DNA of 13,180 nt from contig CAMOIA010000012.1 of assembly GCA_946615785.1 (NCBI GenBank), forward strand, positions 1 through 13,180, written 5' to 3'. The notes beneath the pieces are model-generated. The model was not told the DNA's origin, made no database searches, and saw only the letters and a list, made by a program, of their open reading frames with translations. This stretch comes from an uncultured Clostridia bacterium. GTDB taxonomy: Bacteria; Bacillota; Clostridia; Christensenellales; Aristaeellaceae. Positions 1-7,051 of this stretch are shown piece after piece (position 1 is the stretch's first letter; the number at the start of each line of letters is the position of its first letter). A program made the translations under genes and the position numbers.

Positions 1-1915
1 TCAGGGTGACATAGCCGGTTCTGGAGGTGGCCCAGTTGGTGTCGCCGCCGGGAACCGCGGTCACGGACGGTGCCGTGAAGGTGATGTAGGGTTTCATCAC
101 ATAACCGCTGCGTCCACCGTAATTGACCTTGTAGAAATTGCCGTTTTCACCGGTCACGGTGACGACCGTGTTCTTGGCCAGGAAGCCGTAGGAGCCGGCG
201 GTGGTGGAGGCGGCGGTACGGTAGTACACGTCGTTCAGGGTGACATAGCCGGTTCTGGAGGTGGCCCAGTTGGTGTCGCCGCCGGGAACAGCAGTCGTGG
301 AAGGCGCGGTGAAGGTGACGAAGGGCTTCATCACATAGCCGCTGTGTCCGCCGTAGGTCACTTTGTAGAAATTGCCGTTTTCACCGGTCACGGTAACGGC
401 GGTATTCTTGTTGAGCATGCCGTAGGAACCGGAAGATGTTGTCGCGGCCAGGCGGAAATACACGCTGTCCATGGTGATATAGCCCGTGCGGCTCACGGTG
501 TACAGGGTGTCGCTGCCGGGAACGGCAGTCGCGGAAGGCGCGGTGAAGGTGATATAGGTCTTCATCACATAGCCGCTGTTGCCGCCGTAATTGACCTTGT
601 AGAAATTGCCGTTTTCACCGGTTACGGTAACGATGTAGTTTTTGTCAAGCAGGCGGTAAAAGCCGCTGGTAATGCTCGCCTGCATGCGGAAATACACGCT
701 GTCGATGGTCACATAACCCGTCCTCGGCACGGCGTACAGGGTGTCGCCGCCGGGAATGGGCGTGGTCGTGGGTACGGGGGTCAGGACGGGCGCTGACGTC
801 AGTGGCGCGGTGAAGGAAATGCAGTACTTCATGATGAAGCCGCTCAGGCCGGCGTAACTGACCTTGTAGAAATTGCCGTTTTCACCGGTCACGCTCACAG
901 CCGTGCCGATGTTCAGCTGCATGTGAAAGCCCGCGTCCGTAGAGGCCGCTTTGCGGAAATAGGTCAGGGGCTGGGAAATATAGCCCGTGCGCGCGATGGG
1001 ATAATCCGTTCCGTTGTTGCCGTTGTTTGCTTCGGACAGCTTCAGGCAGTTTTTCATGATATAGCCGGAAACGCCGCCGTAGGTCACCTTATAGAAGTTG
1101 CCGCTTTCACCGGTCACAGTCACTTCTGTCCCCTTGGCAAGCTGGGTGTAGAAGCCCGCGTCGGTGGAAGGCGCTTTGCGGAAATAGACAAGCTGTTCGC
1201 TGATATAGCCGATCCTGGACGTGTTCCAGATGCTGCCGGGCTGCACCGTTGCGTTCGGGCGGGTGAAGGTGATGCAGTTCTTCATGATGTAGCCGTTCAT
1301 GCCGCCGTAGGTAACGGCGTAGAACATGCCGCTTTCACCGGTCACGGTTACCTGGGTTCCCAGACTCAGCTGGCAGTGGAAGGAAGCGCCCGTGGAAGGC
1401 GCGGTGCGGAAATACACCTTGTCCAGCGACAGGTAGGCCGTGCGGGGAGCCGCTGCGGTCGCAGGGGTCGCGGTGGTTGTCTGCGCCGCGGTCTGCACAG
1501 CGGAAAAGCTCAGGCAGGTCTTCATGACATAGCCCGAGATGCCGTTGTAGCTCACCTGATAGAAAAGCCCGCTCTGGCCGGTCACGGTGACCTTGGTGCC
1601 TTTGTCAAGCTGGTAATAATATTCCGCCATGGTGTTCGGCGCCTTGCGGAAATACACCTTCACCTCGGAAATGTAGCCGGTGCGGTTGCCTGTCCAGGCG
1701 TTCGCGTTCGCGTTTGCGTTGTTCGCGCCGGCAACCGGGGTGTCGGAGATGCAGGTCTTCATGATATAGCCGTTCTGGCCGTTGTAGGTAACTTTATAAA
1801 ATTGCCCGTCGCTGCCGGTCACAAGCACGCGGGTGCCCTTATTGAGCTGCGTATAGTAACCCGCATTGGTGGACGGCGCCTTGCGGAAATAGGTCAGCAC
1901 CTGGCTGACATAGCC
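1..1915 (-). repeat. Tandem in-frame repeats of about 227-266 bp encoding SH3b units
   Basis: The segment coding for YFR recurs near 1884, 1648, 1409, 1180, 953, 687, 456 and 217 (the last as YYR), so the period is about 227-266 bp. The two leftmost units are the most alike: positions 1-55 are identical to 235-289, an exact 234-bp (78-codon) offset. A block of about 25 bp around 130, 370, 600 and 868 is also shared, while the units nearest the N-terminus have drifted. This points to recent expansion or gene conversion toward the C-terminal side. The repeats are protein-coding, not a CRISPR or intergenic array. Confidence 0.9.
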
Positions 1916-2008
1916 GTAGCCGTAATTTATTTCGGCCGCCTGCGCCGTACACGCGAACAGCAGCGCGCATATGCACAGCACCGCAAGAAGCTTTCGTTTG
2001 ATGTTCAT
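1..2008 (-). CDS. Secreted tandem SH3b-repeat protein, C-terminus cut by window edge
   Basis: The frame is open from the ATG at 2006-2008 to the window edge, 669 visible codons. The start is fixed by an AGGAGGAG ribosome binding site (2015-2022) and a signal peptide: basic MNIKRK, a hydrophobic core to about residue 19, then AQA before AEIN. After cleavage the protein is a string of bacterial SH3 (SH3b) units of about 75-88 residues. Each has a YFRKAPST-type strand, then QLxKGTxVTVTGExGxFYKV, then YGGxxGYxMKxCI. Eight complete units and the start of a ninth are visible. A Pro/Thr-rich linker (coded around 725-810) separates the fifth and sixth. SH3b domains usually bind cell-wall peptidoglycan or its cross-bridges, so a secreted wall-associated role is likely. 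A catalytic domain, if any, would lie beyond the edge. It has its own promoter behind the terminator of the upstream gene. Cys20 sits in a poor lipobox (LFAC), so lipidation is possible but less likely than signal peptidase I cleavage. Confidence 0.9.
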   Translation of the reverse strand, partial: MNIKRKLLAVLCICALLFACTAQAAEINYGYGYVSQVLTYFRKAPSTNAGYYTQLNKGTRVLVTGSDGQFYKVTYNGQNGYIMKTCISDTPVAGANNANANANAWTGNRTGYISEVKVYFRKAPNTMAEYYYQLDKGTKVTVTGQSGLFYQVSYNGISGYVMKTCLSFSAVQTAAQTTTATPATAAAPRTAYLSLDKVYFRTAPSTGASFHCQLSLGTQVTVTGESGMFYAVTYGGMNGYIMKNCITFTRPNATVQPGSIWNTSRIGYISEQLVYFRKAPSTDAGFYTQLAKGTEVTVTGESGNFYKVTYGGVSGYIMKNCLKLSEANNGNNGTDYPIARTGYISQPLTYFRKAASTDAGFHMQLNIGTAVSVTGENGNFYKVSYAGLSGFIMKYCISFTAPLTSAPVLTPVPTTTPIPGGDTLYAVPRTGYVTIDSVYFRMQASITSGFYRLLDKNYIVTVTGENGNFYKVNYGGNSGYVMKTYITFTAPSATAVPGSDTLYTVSRTGYITMDSVYFRLAATTSSGSYGMLNKNTAVTVTGENGNFYKVTYGGHSGYVMKPFVTFTAPSTTAVPGGDTNWATSRTGYVTLNDVYYRTAASTTAGSYGFLAKNTVVTVTGENGNFYKVNYGGRSGYVMKPYITFTAPSVTAVPGGDTNWATSRTGYVTL

Positions 2009-2056
2009 TGCTTTCTCCTCCTGCAAAAAGGCGTATGGGGCAAAATTCCCCGTACC

Positions 2057-2085
2057 ATCATACCACAACCAAGGGGGTTTGCCCA
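2057..2085 (-). promoter_or_regulatory. Extended -10 promoter of the SH3b-repeat gene
   Basis: Read on the minus strand, TGGTATGAT gives a -10 box TATGAT (2057-2062) preceded by the extended TGn element. Seventeen bases upstream lies TGGGCA (2080-2085), which matches four of six positions of the -35 consensus. Transcription would begin near 2050, leaving a leader of about 42 nt that carries the AGGAGGAG site. A perfect TATAAT on the same strand at 2117-2122 is a possible second promoter, but its -35 region (CTAAAA) is poor. Confidence 0.55.
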
Positions 2086-2135
2086 GCGTTCAAGGCGCCC
2101 AAGAACCAGATTTTACATTATATTCATACAAAGAA

Positions 2136-2190
2136 GCACTTTTAGCATATAACGGAAACAGATTCTTAAAAGTGCGAAAACACTTCCGTT
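2136..2190. promoter_or_regulatory. Nested inverted repeats upstream of the SH3b-repeat promoter
   Basis: Two overlapping dyads are visible. GCACTTTTA at 2136-2144 is the exact reverse complement of TAAAAGTGC at 2167-2175. AACGGAA at 2151-2157 is the reverse complement of TTCCGTT at 2184-2190. The sequence is AT-rich compared with the rest of the window and lies between a terminator and the promoter. It may hold operator sites or be a relic of an older leader. No known regulator motif is recognised. Confidence 0.35.
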
Positions 2191-2191
2191 G

Positions 2192-2218
2192 AAAAACGCC
2201 TGAACACATGTTCAGGCG
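2192..2218 (-). terminator. Intrinsic terminator after the BspA-tail protein
   Basis: On the minus strand the perfect 8-bp stem CGCCTGAA/TTCAGGCG (2197-2204 with 2211-2218) encloses a 6-nt loop, and five T residues follow at once (2192-2196). It starts 10 nt after the stop codon at 2228-2230. It closes the transcript of the maturase cluster and isolates the SH3b gene downstream. Confidence 0.85.
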
Positions 2219-2227
2219 CTGAAAAGT

Positions 2228-4096
2228 TCAGTCCGCACGCTCCCGGATATCCAGCAGGATCCCGTGTTCCACGGCGTACTGCGCGGCATAGCTTTCATAG
2301 GGAGCGGCGATGGTGAGGGCGGCGGAACAGCCATCAAACGCGTCCGGCGCGATGAAAATCACGCTCTTTGGAATGTAAATCCAAAGGATCTTCGCGTTGG
2401 GCACCACGCCGCTTTCGATGGCTTCAAGTCCTTCGTTGCACACGATGGAGGTGGCGACGCGGGGAATGAAGACGCGCGTGTCCAGCGTCACGCAGTCCGC
2501 GGGCAGGCGCACTTCCTTTTCACGCGATACGGTTTCGTCCTGCAGGGTGAAGGTGGGGCTGAAGCTCAGCGCTTCCATGTCTCCGTCCGTAACTTTTGCC
2601 TTCAGCCGGAAAGCGCCGGACGCAGGACAGGCAAATTCGCATTCCGTCACGCCCTCCGTCCGCCAGGTGAGGATATCGTTTTCGTTCCCTCCAAGGAAGC
2701 TTTCCGTCAGCGTCCATTCCGTGTCCGGCCGGCCGCTGCCGCCTTCAAGGCTGAGTTTTGCCTGGTATTTTCCGGGAGACAGGAGGGAAACGGTGATCTC
2801 CCCGGACGAAAGGGGCGGCATTTCTCCTCCGCACACGAGAGAAGCTTCTTCGGTTTTCGTGTGCCCCAGGTCATCGGAGGCGGTCAGCACAAAGCGCCAC
2901 TGTCCGGGCGTGAGCGTGATGGGCGTATAGGCGGAATCGTCCACGCCGCGCTGGTCGTCAACGAGCTCGCCGTCGTGAAAGGCCGATACGCGCCAGGAAA
3001 CGTGATATCCGTCCACGGTGAATCCGTTGTCCATCACCGCGCCGTCTTTGGCCCAGGTGGGGTAACGGTTTTCCACCGTGATATCCTCCGGGACATTCAG
3101 AAGCTTTCCTTCGGGGGATACGATCACATAAAACGGCGCTTCAAGGGCCGTGCTTCCGATGATCAGGCGGTACATGCAGGGATAGATGCCAACGTTCTCG
3201 ATGGAAAAGACGCTGCTCAGGCTCATTTCGCCCGCCTGCTGCCATTGCCCGTTAAAGCGGATCTCGCTGCGCACAACGGCGCTGTCCGGAAGTTCGTCTG
3301 CGGGCTCCGGCACCGCGGTCACCTGAAAGGGCTCGCCGGCGTAGGTGTAGATCTGCCTGTCAAGCATATGGATGGCGTCCGGGAGGGCGGACACGGGCTC
3401 GGTTCCGTCGCTCATGCGCACGGTGACCTTTGCTGCGTGTTTCATGTGGAAATTGGCGCAGGTATACGCAAACCGGGCCTCGTAGATCCCGCCGCGAAGG
3501 AAGGTGAGGGATATTTCGTCCCCTTCCCGGGATACGGCGACGGTGCTTTCGTCGCAGGGCACGCCAAGCTCCGTGGCGATGCTTTCAAGGGTGAATACGG
3601 TTTCCTCGCCCGGGATGGACCAGCCCTTTGGATCCGTCATGGGGCGGATGACGACGGTATCGCCTTCGCCGATCCGGTATTCCGTCTCCATTCCGGCAAG
3701 CTCCCAGAGCGGCCCCATGGGCGCGTCCTCAAGGCGCACGGAGAGGAGTGCTACGTCGTCGAAATTCCCGGCGGAGCAGGCGATCATGCTCACATATTCG
3801 CCGTTTTCCGGAAGGCCGTTCTCTGTGGTCAGGAAAACCGTGGCTTTCCCGTTTTCATCCACCTTCAAATCCATGACCGGCGTCTCAGAAGCGTCCGAGA
3901 GCAGGTTCCATACCGGTTTTTCGCCCGCCTGAAGGCCCTCAAGGGTGCATTCGGCGACGATGTATTCCTGCCCGTTTCGGTACAGCGTTCTGTCCCCGCC
4001 CTCGACCACAAGACGCGTTTCCTCGGCCTGCGCGGCAAAGAGTGTGAAAATGCCAAGCGCGGCAAGCGTCAGAATCCATTTCGTTCCCGCTTTCAT
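2228..4096 (-). CDS. Secreted Ig-like/BspA-tail protein of unknown function
   Basis: This encodes 622 residues. The start at 4094-4096 is chosen because it gives a clear signal peptide (MKAGTKW, hydrophobic core, AQA cleavage site before EETRL) and has an AAAGGA site 8-9 nt upstream. The frame stays open further upstream but has no export signal there. Most of the mature protein (about 25-550) is acidic, beta-rich sequence with short Tyr/Phe-anchored strands, suggesting several Ig-like or cadherin-like modules, none of which I can assign to a named family. The last 65 or so residues resemble a BspA-type leucine-rich repeat end: IPKSVIFIAPDAFDGCSAAL from residue 575, then a SYAAQYAVEHGI tail typical of these surface proteins. 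No sortase motif or C-terminal membrane anchor is present, so it is probably released or loosely wall-bound. It starts 43 nt after the decarboxylase-like gene and ends at a terminator, so it is the last gene of that cluster. Its role there is unknown. Confidence 0.85.
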   Translation of the reverse strand: MKAGTKWILTLAALGIFTLFAAQAEETRLVVEGGDRTLYRNGQEYIVAECTLEGLQAGEKPVWNLLSDASETPVMDLKVDENGKATVFLTTENGLPENGEYVSMIACSAGNFDDVALLSVRLEDAPMGPLWELAGMETEYRIGEGDTVVIRPMTDPKGWSIPGEETVFTLESIATELGVPCDESTVAVSREGDEISLTFLRGGIYEARFAYTCANFHMKHAAKVTVRMSDGTEPVSALPDAIHMLDRQIYTYAGEPFQVTAVPEPADELPDSAVVRSEIRFNGQWQQAGEMSLSSVFSIENVGIYPCMYRLIIGSTALEAPFYVIVSPEGKLLNVPEDITVENRYPTWAKDGAVMDNGFTVDGYHVSWRVSAFHDGELVDDQRGVDDSAYTPITLTPGQWRFVLTASDDLGHTKTEEASLVCGGEMPPLSSGEITVSLLSPGKYQAKLSLEGGSGRPDTEWTLTESFLGGNENDILTWRTEGVTECEFACPASGAFRLKAKVTDGDMEALSFSPTFTLQDETVSREKEVRLPADCVTLDTRVFIPRVATSIVCNEGLEAIESGVVPNAKILWIYIPKSVIFIAPDAFDGCSAALTIAAPYESYAAQYAVEHGILLDIRERAD

Positions 4097-4139
4097 GTCG
4101 TTCTTCCTTTCGTTCCGCCGTACAGAAATATGCGGCGTC

Positions 4140-5462
4140 TTATCGCACCACGCTGATGGTATTGATGCCTTCGGCTTCAAGCAGCGCCGCCGCTTCGCGC
4201 GTGATCCTTTCCCCCGCACAGACGATCGGAACAGCCGGCGGGCAGGAAGCGGTTGGCGATGCGCAGACGCGGCCCACGGCGCTTGAAACCGGGATTACCT
4301 CGTCCTTTGCAAACACGGCCTCGCGGATGGACAGGACCGCTTCGCCCCGAAACGGGGGCAGCGCGCGCTTTTGCGGGCGCCCCGGCGCCCTGCCGAGCGC
4401 CTGCGGGATGCGCAGGACCTCCTCAGGGGTGTTTTGCCAGGTCAGCATGCAGACCAGGTGACCGCGGTCGGCGTATTCGCATTCGGCGCCGTGCCTGCGA
4501 AGTGCGCGCGCCATTGCAAAGCCGTCCATCCTGTCCGCGGCCTGCACGGTTAGGCGGAGCGGGTCGGAAGGCAGGGTCGTCCAGCCGTTCTGCCAGAGCC
4601 GTTTACGCGCTTCATCCGCCATGGCGCAACAGGCGCTGACGTTCTTCGCGTAGGCATCCGCCGTCAATGCGCAGAGGCGGTCGAGGCTTTGAAGGATCAG
4701 GTAGGAAGGGGACGTGGAGCCGTGCAGCGCCATCGCCGCGCGGGCTGTGCGCACGCTTTCCTCGCTTCCGTCCCTCAGGTGCAGCACCGCCGCGCCCGTC
4801 AGCGCGGGAAGGGTTTTGTGCGCGGAATCGCAGCACATATCCGCGCCGAGCGCCATCGGATGGAGGGAGGGCGAAAGGAAGCGCAGGTACGCGCCGTGTG
4901 CGTTGTCGACCATCAGCGGCACGCCCCGGGCATGGCATACCTCCGCGACGCCTTTAAGATCCTGCATGCCGCCGAGGTAATCGGGGCTGGTCAGGTAGAC
5001 CGCGCAGGGCTTTTCCGGCATGGCGTCCAGGGTCATGGCAAGCGTCTGTCTGTTCACCGGGCACGCGCAGACCGAGTCGCTGTCCCCTTCCGGGTACAGC
5101 CAGCGGACGGACGCGTCCGCAAGGGCGCAGGCGTAAATGAAAGCCTTGTGCGCGTTCCGGGCGGCGAGCAGCGTGCGCCCGCGCCCGCAGCTTGCGGCAA
5201 GGTGCACCATGGCGCGGATGCACTGGCTGGAGCCCTCTGCTGAATATATGGAAGCGCCCGCGCCAAAGAGCGCGGCATAATTCCGTTCGCTTTCGCGGAT
5301 GATTCCATTTGCCTCGTATAGCGCGTCCGCGCCGGCGATCTCCGTAATGTCAAACGCCTCCGCGCCCGTATCGCCGCGGCCCTTGTGTCCGGGCATATGC
5401 TGCCTTGCGGTGCCGGAAGCGGCATAGGCGCGCACGAAATCCGCAATGGGCGTGGCGCTCAT
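4140..5462 (-). CDS. Orn/Lys/Arg decarboxylase-like PLP enzyme (short type)
   Basis: This is a 440-residue fold-type I PLP enzyme of the Orn/Lys/Arg decarboxylase major family, resembling the short YaaO/SpeA-like proteins of Firmicutes. Visible marks are HMPGHKGRG (22-30), the substrate/cofactor entrance motif; VDNAHG (185-190), with the Asp that contacts the PLP pyridine nitrogen; and SAHKTLPALTG (213-223), where Lys216 should form the Schiff base. The C-terminal part carries the small decarboxylase domain with PIVCAGERIT. At 440 residues it is somewhat shorter than the usual 470-490. The family decarboxylates basic amino acids to polyamines or cadaverine, but the substrate cannot be read here. 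The start at 5460-5462 overlaps the maturase stop as ATGA and has a GGAAGG site 9 nt upstream inside the maturase, so translation is probably coupled. Longer upstream starts would run through the maturase in a non-homologous, Arg-rich frame. Confidence 0.88.
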   Translation of the reverse strand: MSATPIADFVRAYAASGTARQHMPGHKGRGDTGAEAFDITEIAGADALYEANGIIRESERNYAALFGAGASIYSAEGSSQCIRAMVHLAASCGRGRTLLAARNAHKAFIYACALADASVRWLYPEGDSDSVCACPVNRQTLAMTLDAMPEKPCAVYLTSPDYLGGMQDLKGVAEVCHARGVPLMVDNAHGAYLRFLSPSLHPMALGADMCCDSAHKTLPALTGAAVLHLRDGSEESVRTARAAMALHGSTSPSYLILQSLDRLCALTADAYAKNVSACCAMADEARKRLWQNGWTTLPSDPLRLTVQAADRMDGFAMARALRRHGAECEYADRGHLVCMLTWQNTPEEVLRIPQALGRAPGRPQKRALPPFRGEAVLSIREAVFAKDEVIPVSSAVGRVCASPTASCPPAVPIVCAGERITREAAALLEAEGINTISVVR

Positions 5463-6859
5463 GGGGTATTGCCTTCCGCGTCGGTTTCTTCCGCGATGGC
5501 TGCCTGCATCATCACGGCGCATTCGATGCGCTTTTTGAAAAGTTCGCAGCCGCTTTTGTATACGCCGCGGATGGAACCGGTCGCGTGCATGGCGTTCGCA
5601 GCGCAGCCGCCGGAGCAGTACAGGCGTGCCCAGCAGTCGCGGCATTCCTCGCGGGCGTACACGTTGCAGGCGCGGAATTCTTCGCGCAGGGCGGTGTTCG
5701 TCACGCCTTGCCATACGTCGCCCATGCGCCACTTTTCCTCGCCGACGAACTGGTGGCAGGGGTAAAGGTCGCCCCAGGGGGTCACGGCCATGTATTCCGT
5801 GCCGCTTCCGCAGCCGCTCAGGCGTTTGTAAATGCAGGGGCCGGCTTTCAGGTCGAGCATGTAATGATAGAACGTGATGGGGCGTCCTTCCCGGCGGCGG
5901 CGCAGCATTTCGGCAGCGAGCTTTTCATACTCGCCTTTGACGATTTCGATATCCTCTTTTGTCAGCGCGGCAGGGTCGTCCATCGCCGCCACCACCGGCT
6001 CCATGGAAAGTTCCGTAAAGCCAAGGTCCGCCATGTGGAAAAGATCCCTGGTGAAATCGGGGTTTGCGTGGGTAAAGGTGCCGCGCATGTAATACCGCGT
6101 ACCGCCGCGTTTTTCCACCAGGCGCTTGAATTTCGGCACGATCACGTCATAGCTTCCGCGCCCTAAGTAATCCACCCGCAGCCGGTCGTGGATTTCCTTT
6201 CGCCCGTCAAGGCTCAGCACCACGTTGTCGCATTCGCGGTTGACAAAGTCGATCACGTCGTCGTCGATCAGCATGCCGTTGGTGGTGAGCGTAAAGCGGA
6301 AATGCTTTCTGCATTCCTTTTCCCGCTCCCGCGCGTAGGCGACAAGGCGTTTGACGACGTCAAAATTCATCAGCGGCTCGCCGCCGAAAAAGTCCACTTC
6401 CAGGTTGCGCCGGCTGCCCGAATTGGCGATCAGAAAATCCAGCGCCTGCTTTCCCACCTCAAAGGACATGAGCGCCCGCTCGCCGTGATATTTTCCCTGG
6501 CTCGCGAAGCAATAAGAGCAGTTCAGGTTGCAGGTATGCGCCACGTGCAGGCACAGGGCTTTGACGATGTTTCCGCTGCGCTCCTTCAGGGCGCCGGCCA
6601 TCTCCTCATAATCGTCCTCGGAAAACAGCTTGCCCTGGTCCTTCAGCGCCTGAATGTCCGAAAGCAGAGCCAGCAGGTCTTCCCTGGTTACGTCCGCCCG
6701 GTCATGGTATTTTTGCAGGAGGGCGCCGACGATTTCGTCTTCTGAGCATTTTTCAAACATGCCGATGGCGTCGTAGGCCACCTCGTCCACCACGTGGACG
6801 GCGCCGGAGCAGGTGTCCATGACGATGTTGTATCCGTTGAGCTGAAACTGGTGTATCAT
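5459..6859 (-). CDS. scfB: Radical SAM/SPASM SCIFF-peptide maturase
   Basis: This 466-residue enzyme matches the SCIFF maturase family (CteB type), which uses S-adenosylmethionine and several Fe-S clusters to link Cys sulfurs of the SCIFF peptide to nearby residues as thioethers in the cytosol. Residues 1-95 form the leader-binding, RRE-like region beginning MIHQFQLNGYNIVMD. The radical SAM cluster motif CNLNCSYC provides Cys110, Cys114 and Cys117, followed by GGEP at 159-162. The SPASM region holds auxiliary-cluster Cys at about 342, 350, 368, 398, 406, 409, 415, 419 and 438, the full set expected for two extra clusters. Length and motif order are normal, with no sign of decay. An AAAGGG site precedes the start. 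The substrate gene lies 192 nt upstream, across a terminator. I see no clear promoter in that gap, so expression may depend on read-through. The gene symbol follows common usage for this family. Confidence 0.93.
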   Translation of the reverse strand: MIHQFQLNGYNIVMDTCSGAVHVVDEVAYDAIGMFEKCSEDEIVGALLQKYHDRADVTREDLLALLSDIQALKDQGKLFSEDDYEEMAGALKERSGNIVKALCLHVAHTCNLNCSYCFASQGKYHGERALMSFEVGKQALDFLIANSGSRRNLEVDFFGGEPLMNFDVVKRLVAYAREREKECRKHFRFTLTTNGMLIDDDVIDFVNRECDNVVLSLDGRKEIHDRLRVDYLGRGSYDVIVPKFKRLVEKRGGTRYYMRGTFTHANPDFTRDLFHMADLGFTELSMEPVVAAMDDPAALTKEDIEIVKGEYEKLAAEMLRRRREGRPITFYHYMLDLKAGPCIYKRLSGCGSGTEYMAVTPWGDLYPCHQFVGEEKWRMGDVWQGVTNTALREEFRACNVYAREECRDCWARLYCSGGCAANAMHATGSIRGVYKSGCELFKKRIECAVMMQAAIAEETDAEGNTP

Positions 6860-6959
6860 ATGGTAAAAGCCCTTTCCGAGGTTGAAATGAAAAAGCCGCG
6901 GGCGATCGCAGGGCCGGGGACCCTTTGAACCGTTCTTTTTTGCCCTTTCAGAATGAGTG

Positions 6960-6990
6960 AAAAAGAGGCCGCCCCGAAGGCCGCCTCTTT
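6960..6990 (-). terminator. Intrinsic terminator between SCIFF peptide gene and maturase
   Basis: On the minus strand, AAAGAGGC (from 6990) pairs with GCCTCTTT (ending 6962). The inner part closes on a cUUCGg tetraloop, an especially stable cap. TTTTT (6964-6960) runs out of the stem and continues into TTTTTCACTC. It sits about 62 nt after the peptide stop and about 100 nt before the maturase start. It would let peptide mRNA exceed maturase mRNA. On the plus strand only three T residues follow the stem, so it acts mainly on minus transcripts. Confidence 0.75.
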
Positions 6991-7024
6991 GTTGTCAGCC
7001 GTGTCCCGGCCGACCGCGCCGTGT

Positions 7025-7041
7025 CCCGCTCACAGAGCGGG
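7025..7041 (-). other. GC hairpin just after the SCIFF peptide stop
   Basis: CCCGCTC and GAGCGGG form a perfect 7-bp stem with a 3-nt loop, starting 10 nt after the stop codon. No T-run follows, so it is not a terminator by itself. It could protect the 3' end of a short, abundant peptide mRNA made by the terminator further downstream. This role is inference. Confidence 0.4.
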
Positions 7042-7051
7042 GAAGACAGCA

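Noticed and set aside
1..1915. CRISPR-like or non-coding tandem array
   Set aside because: The period is about 230 bp, in frame, and encodes conserved SH3b strands, with no short repeat and spacer pattern.
1949..1954. Lipoprotein attachment at Cys20 of the SH3b protein
   Set aside because: LFAC is a poor lipobox (Phe at -2), and a good AQA signal peptidase I site follows within four residues.
344..2152. Plus-strand frames of 150 and 409 codons with repeating sequence
   Set aside because: They are the antisense reading of the SH3b repeats. The periodicity comes from the real gene on the minus strand.
1971..2192. Small plus-strand gene of 73 codons
   Set aside because: It overlaps the SH3b start, its promoter and the dyads, and has no ribosome binding site.
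2264..4156. 630-codon open frame on the plus strand
   Set aside because: It lies wholly antisense to the signal-peptide-bearing secreted protein, lacks its own ribosome binding site and family similarity, and is a product of high GC and biased codons.
4097..4219. Upstream start for the BspA-tail protein
   Set aside because: It would put 41 basic residues before the signal peptide and overlap the preceding gene. The internal ATG has both a ribosome binding site and a signal peptide.
5463..5732. N-terminal extension of the decarboxylase-like protein
   Set aside because: The 90 extra residues are Arg-rich and come from the maturase coding region in another frame. The family N-terminus begins at 5462.
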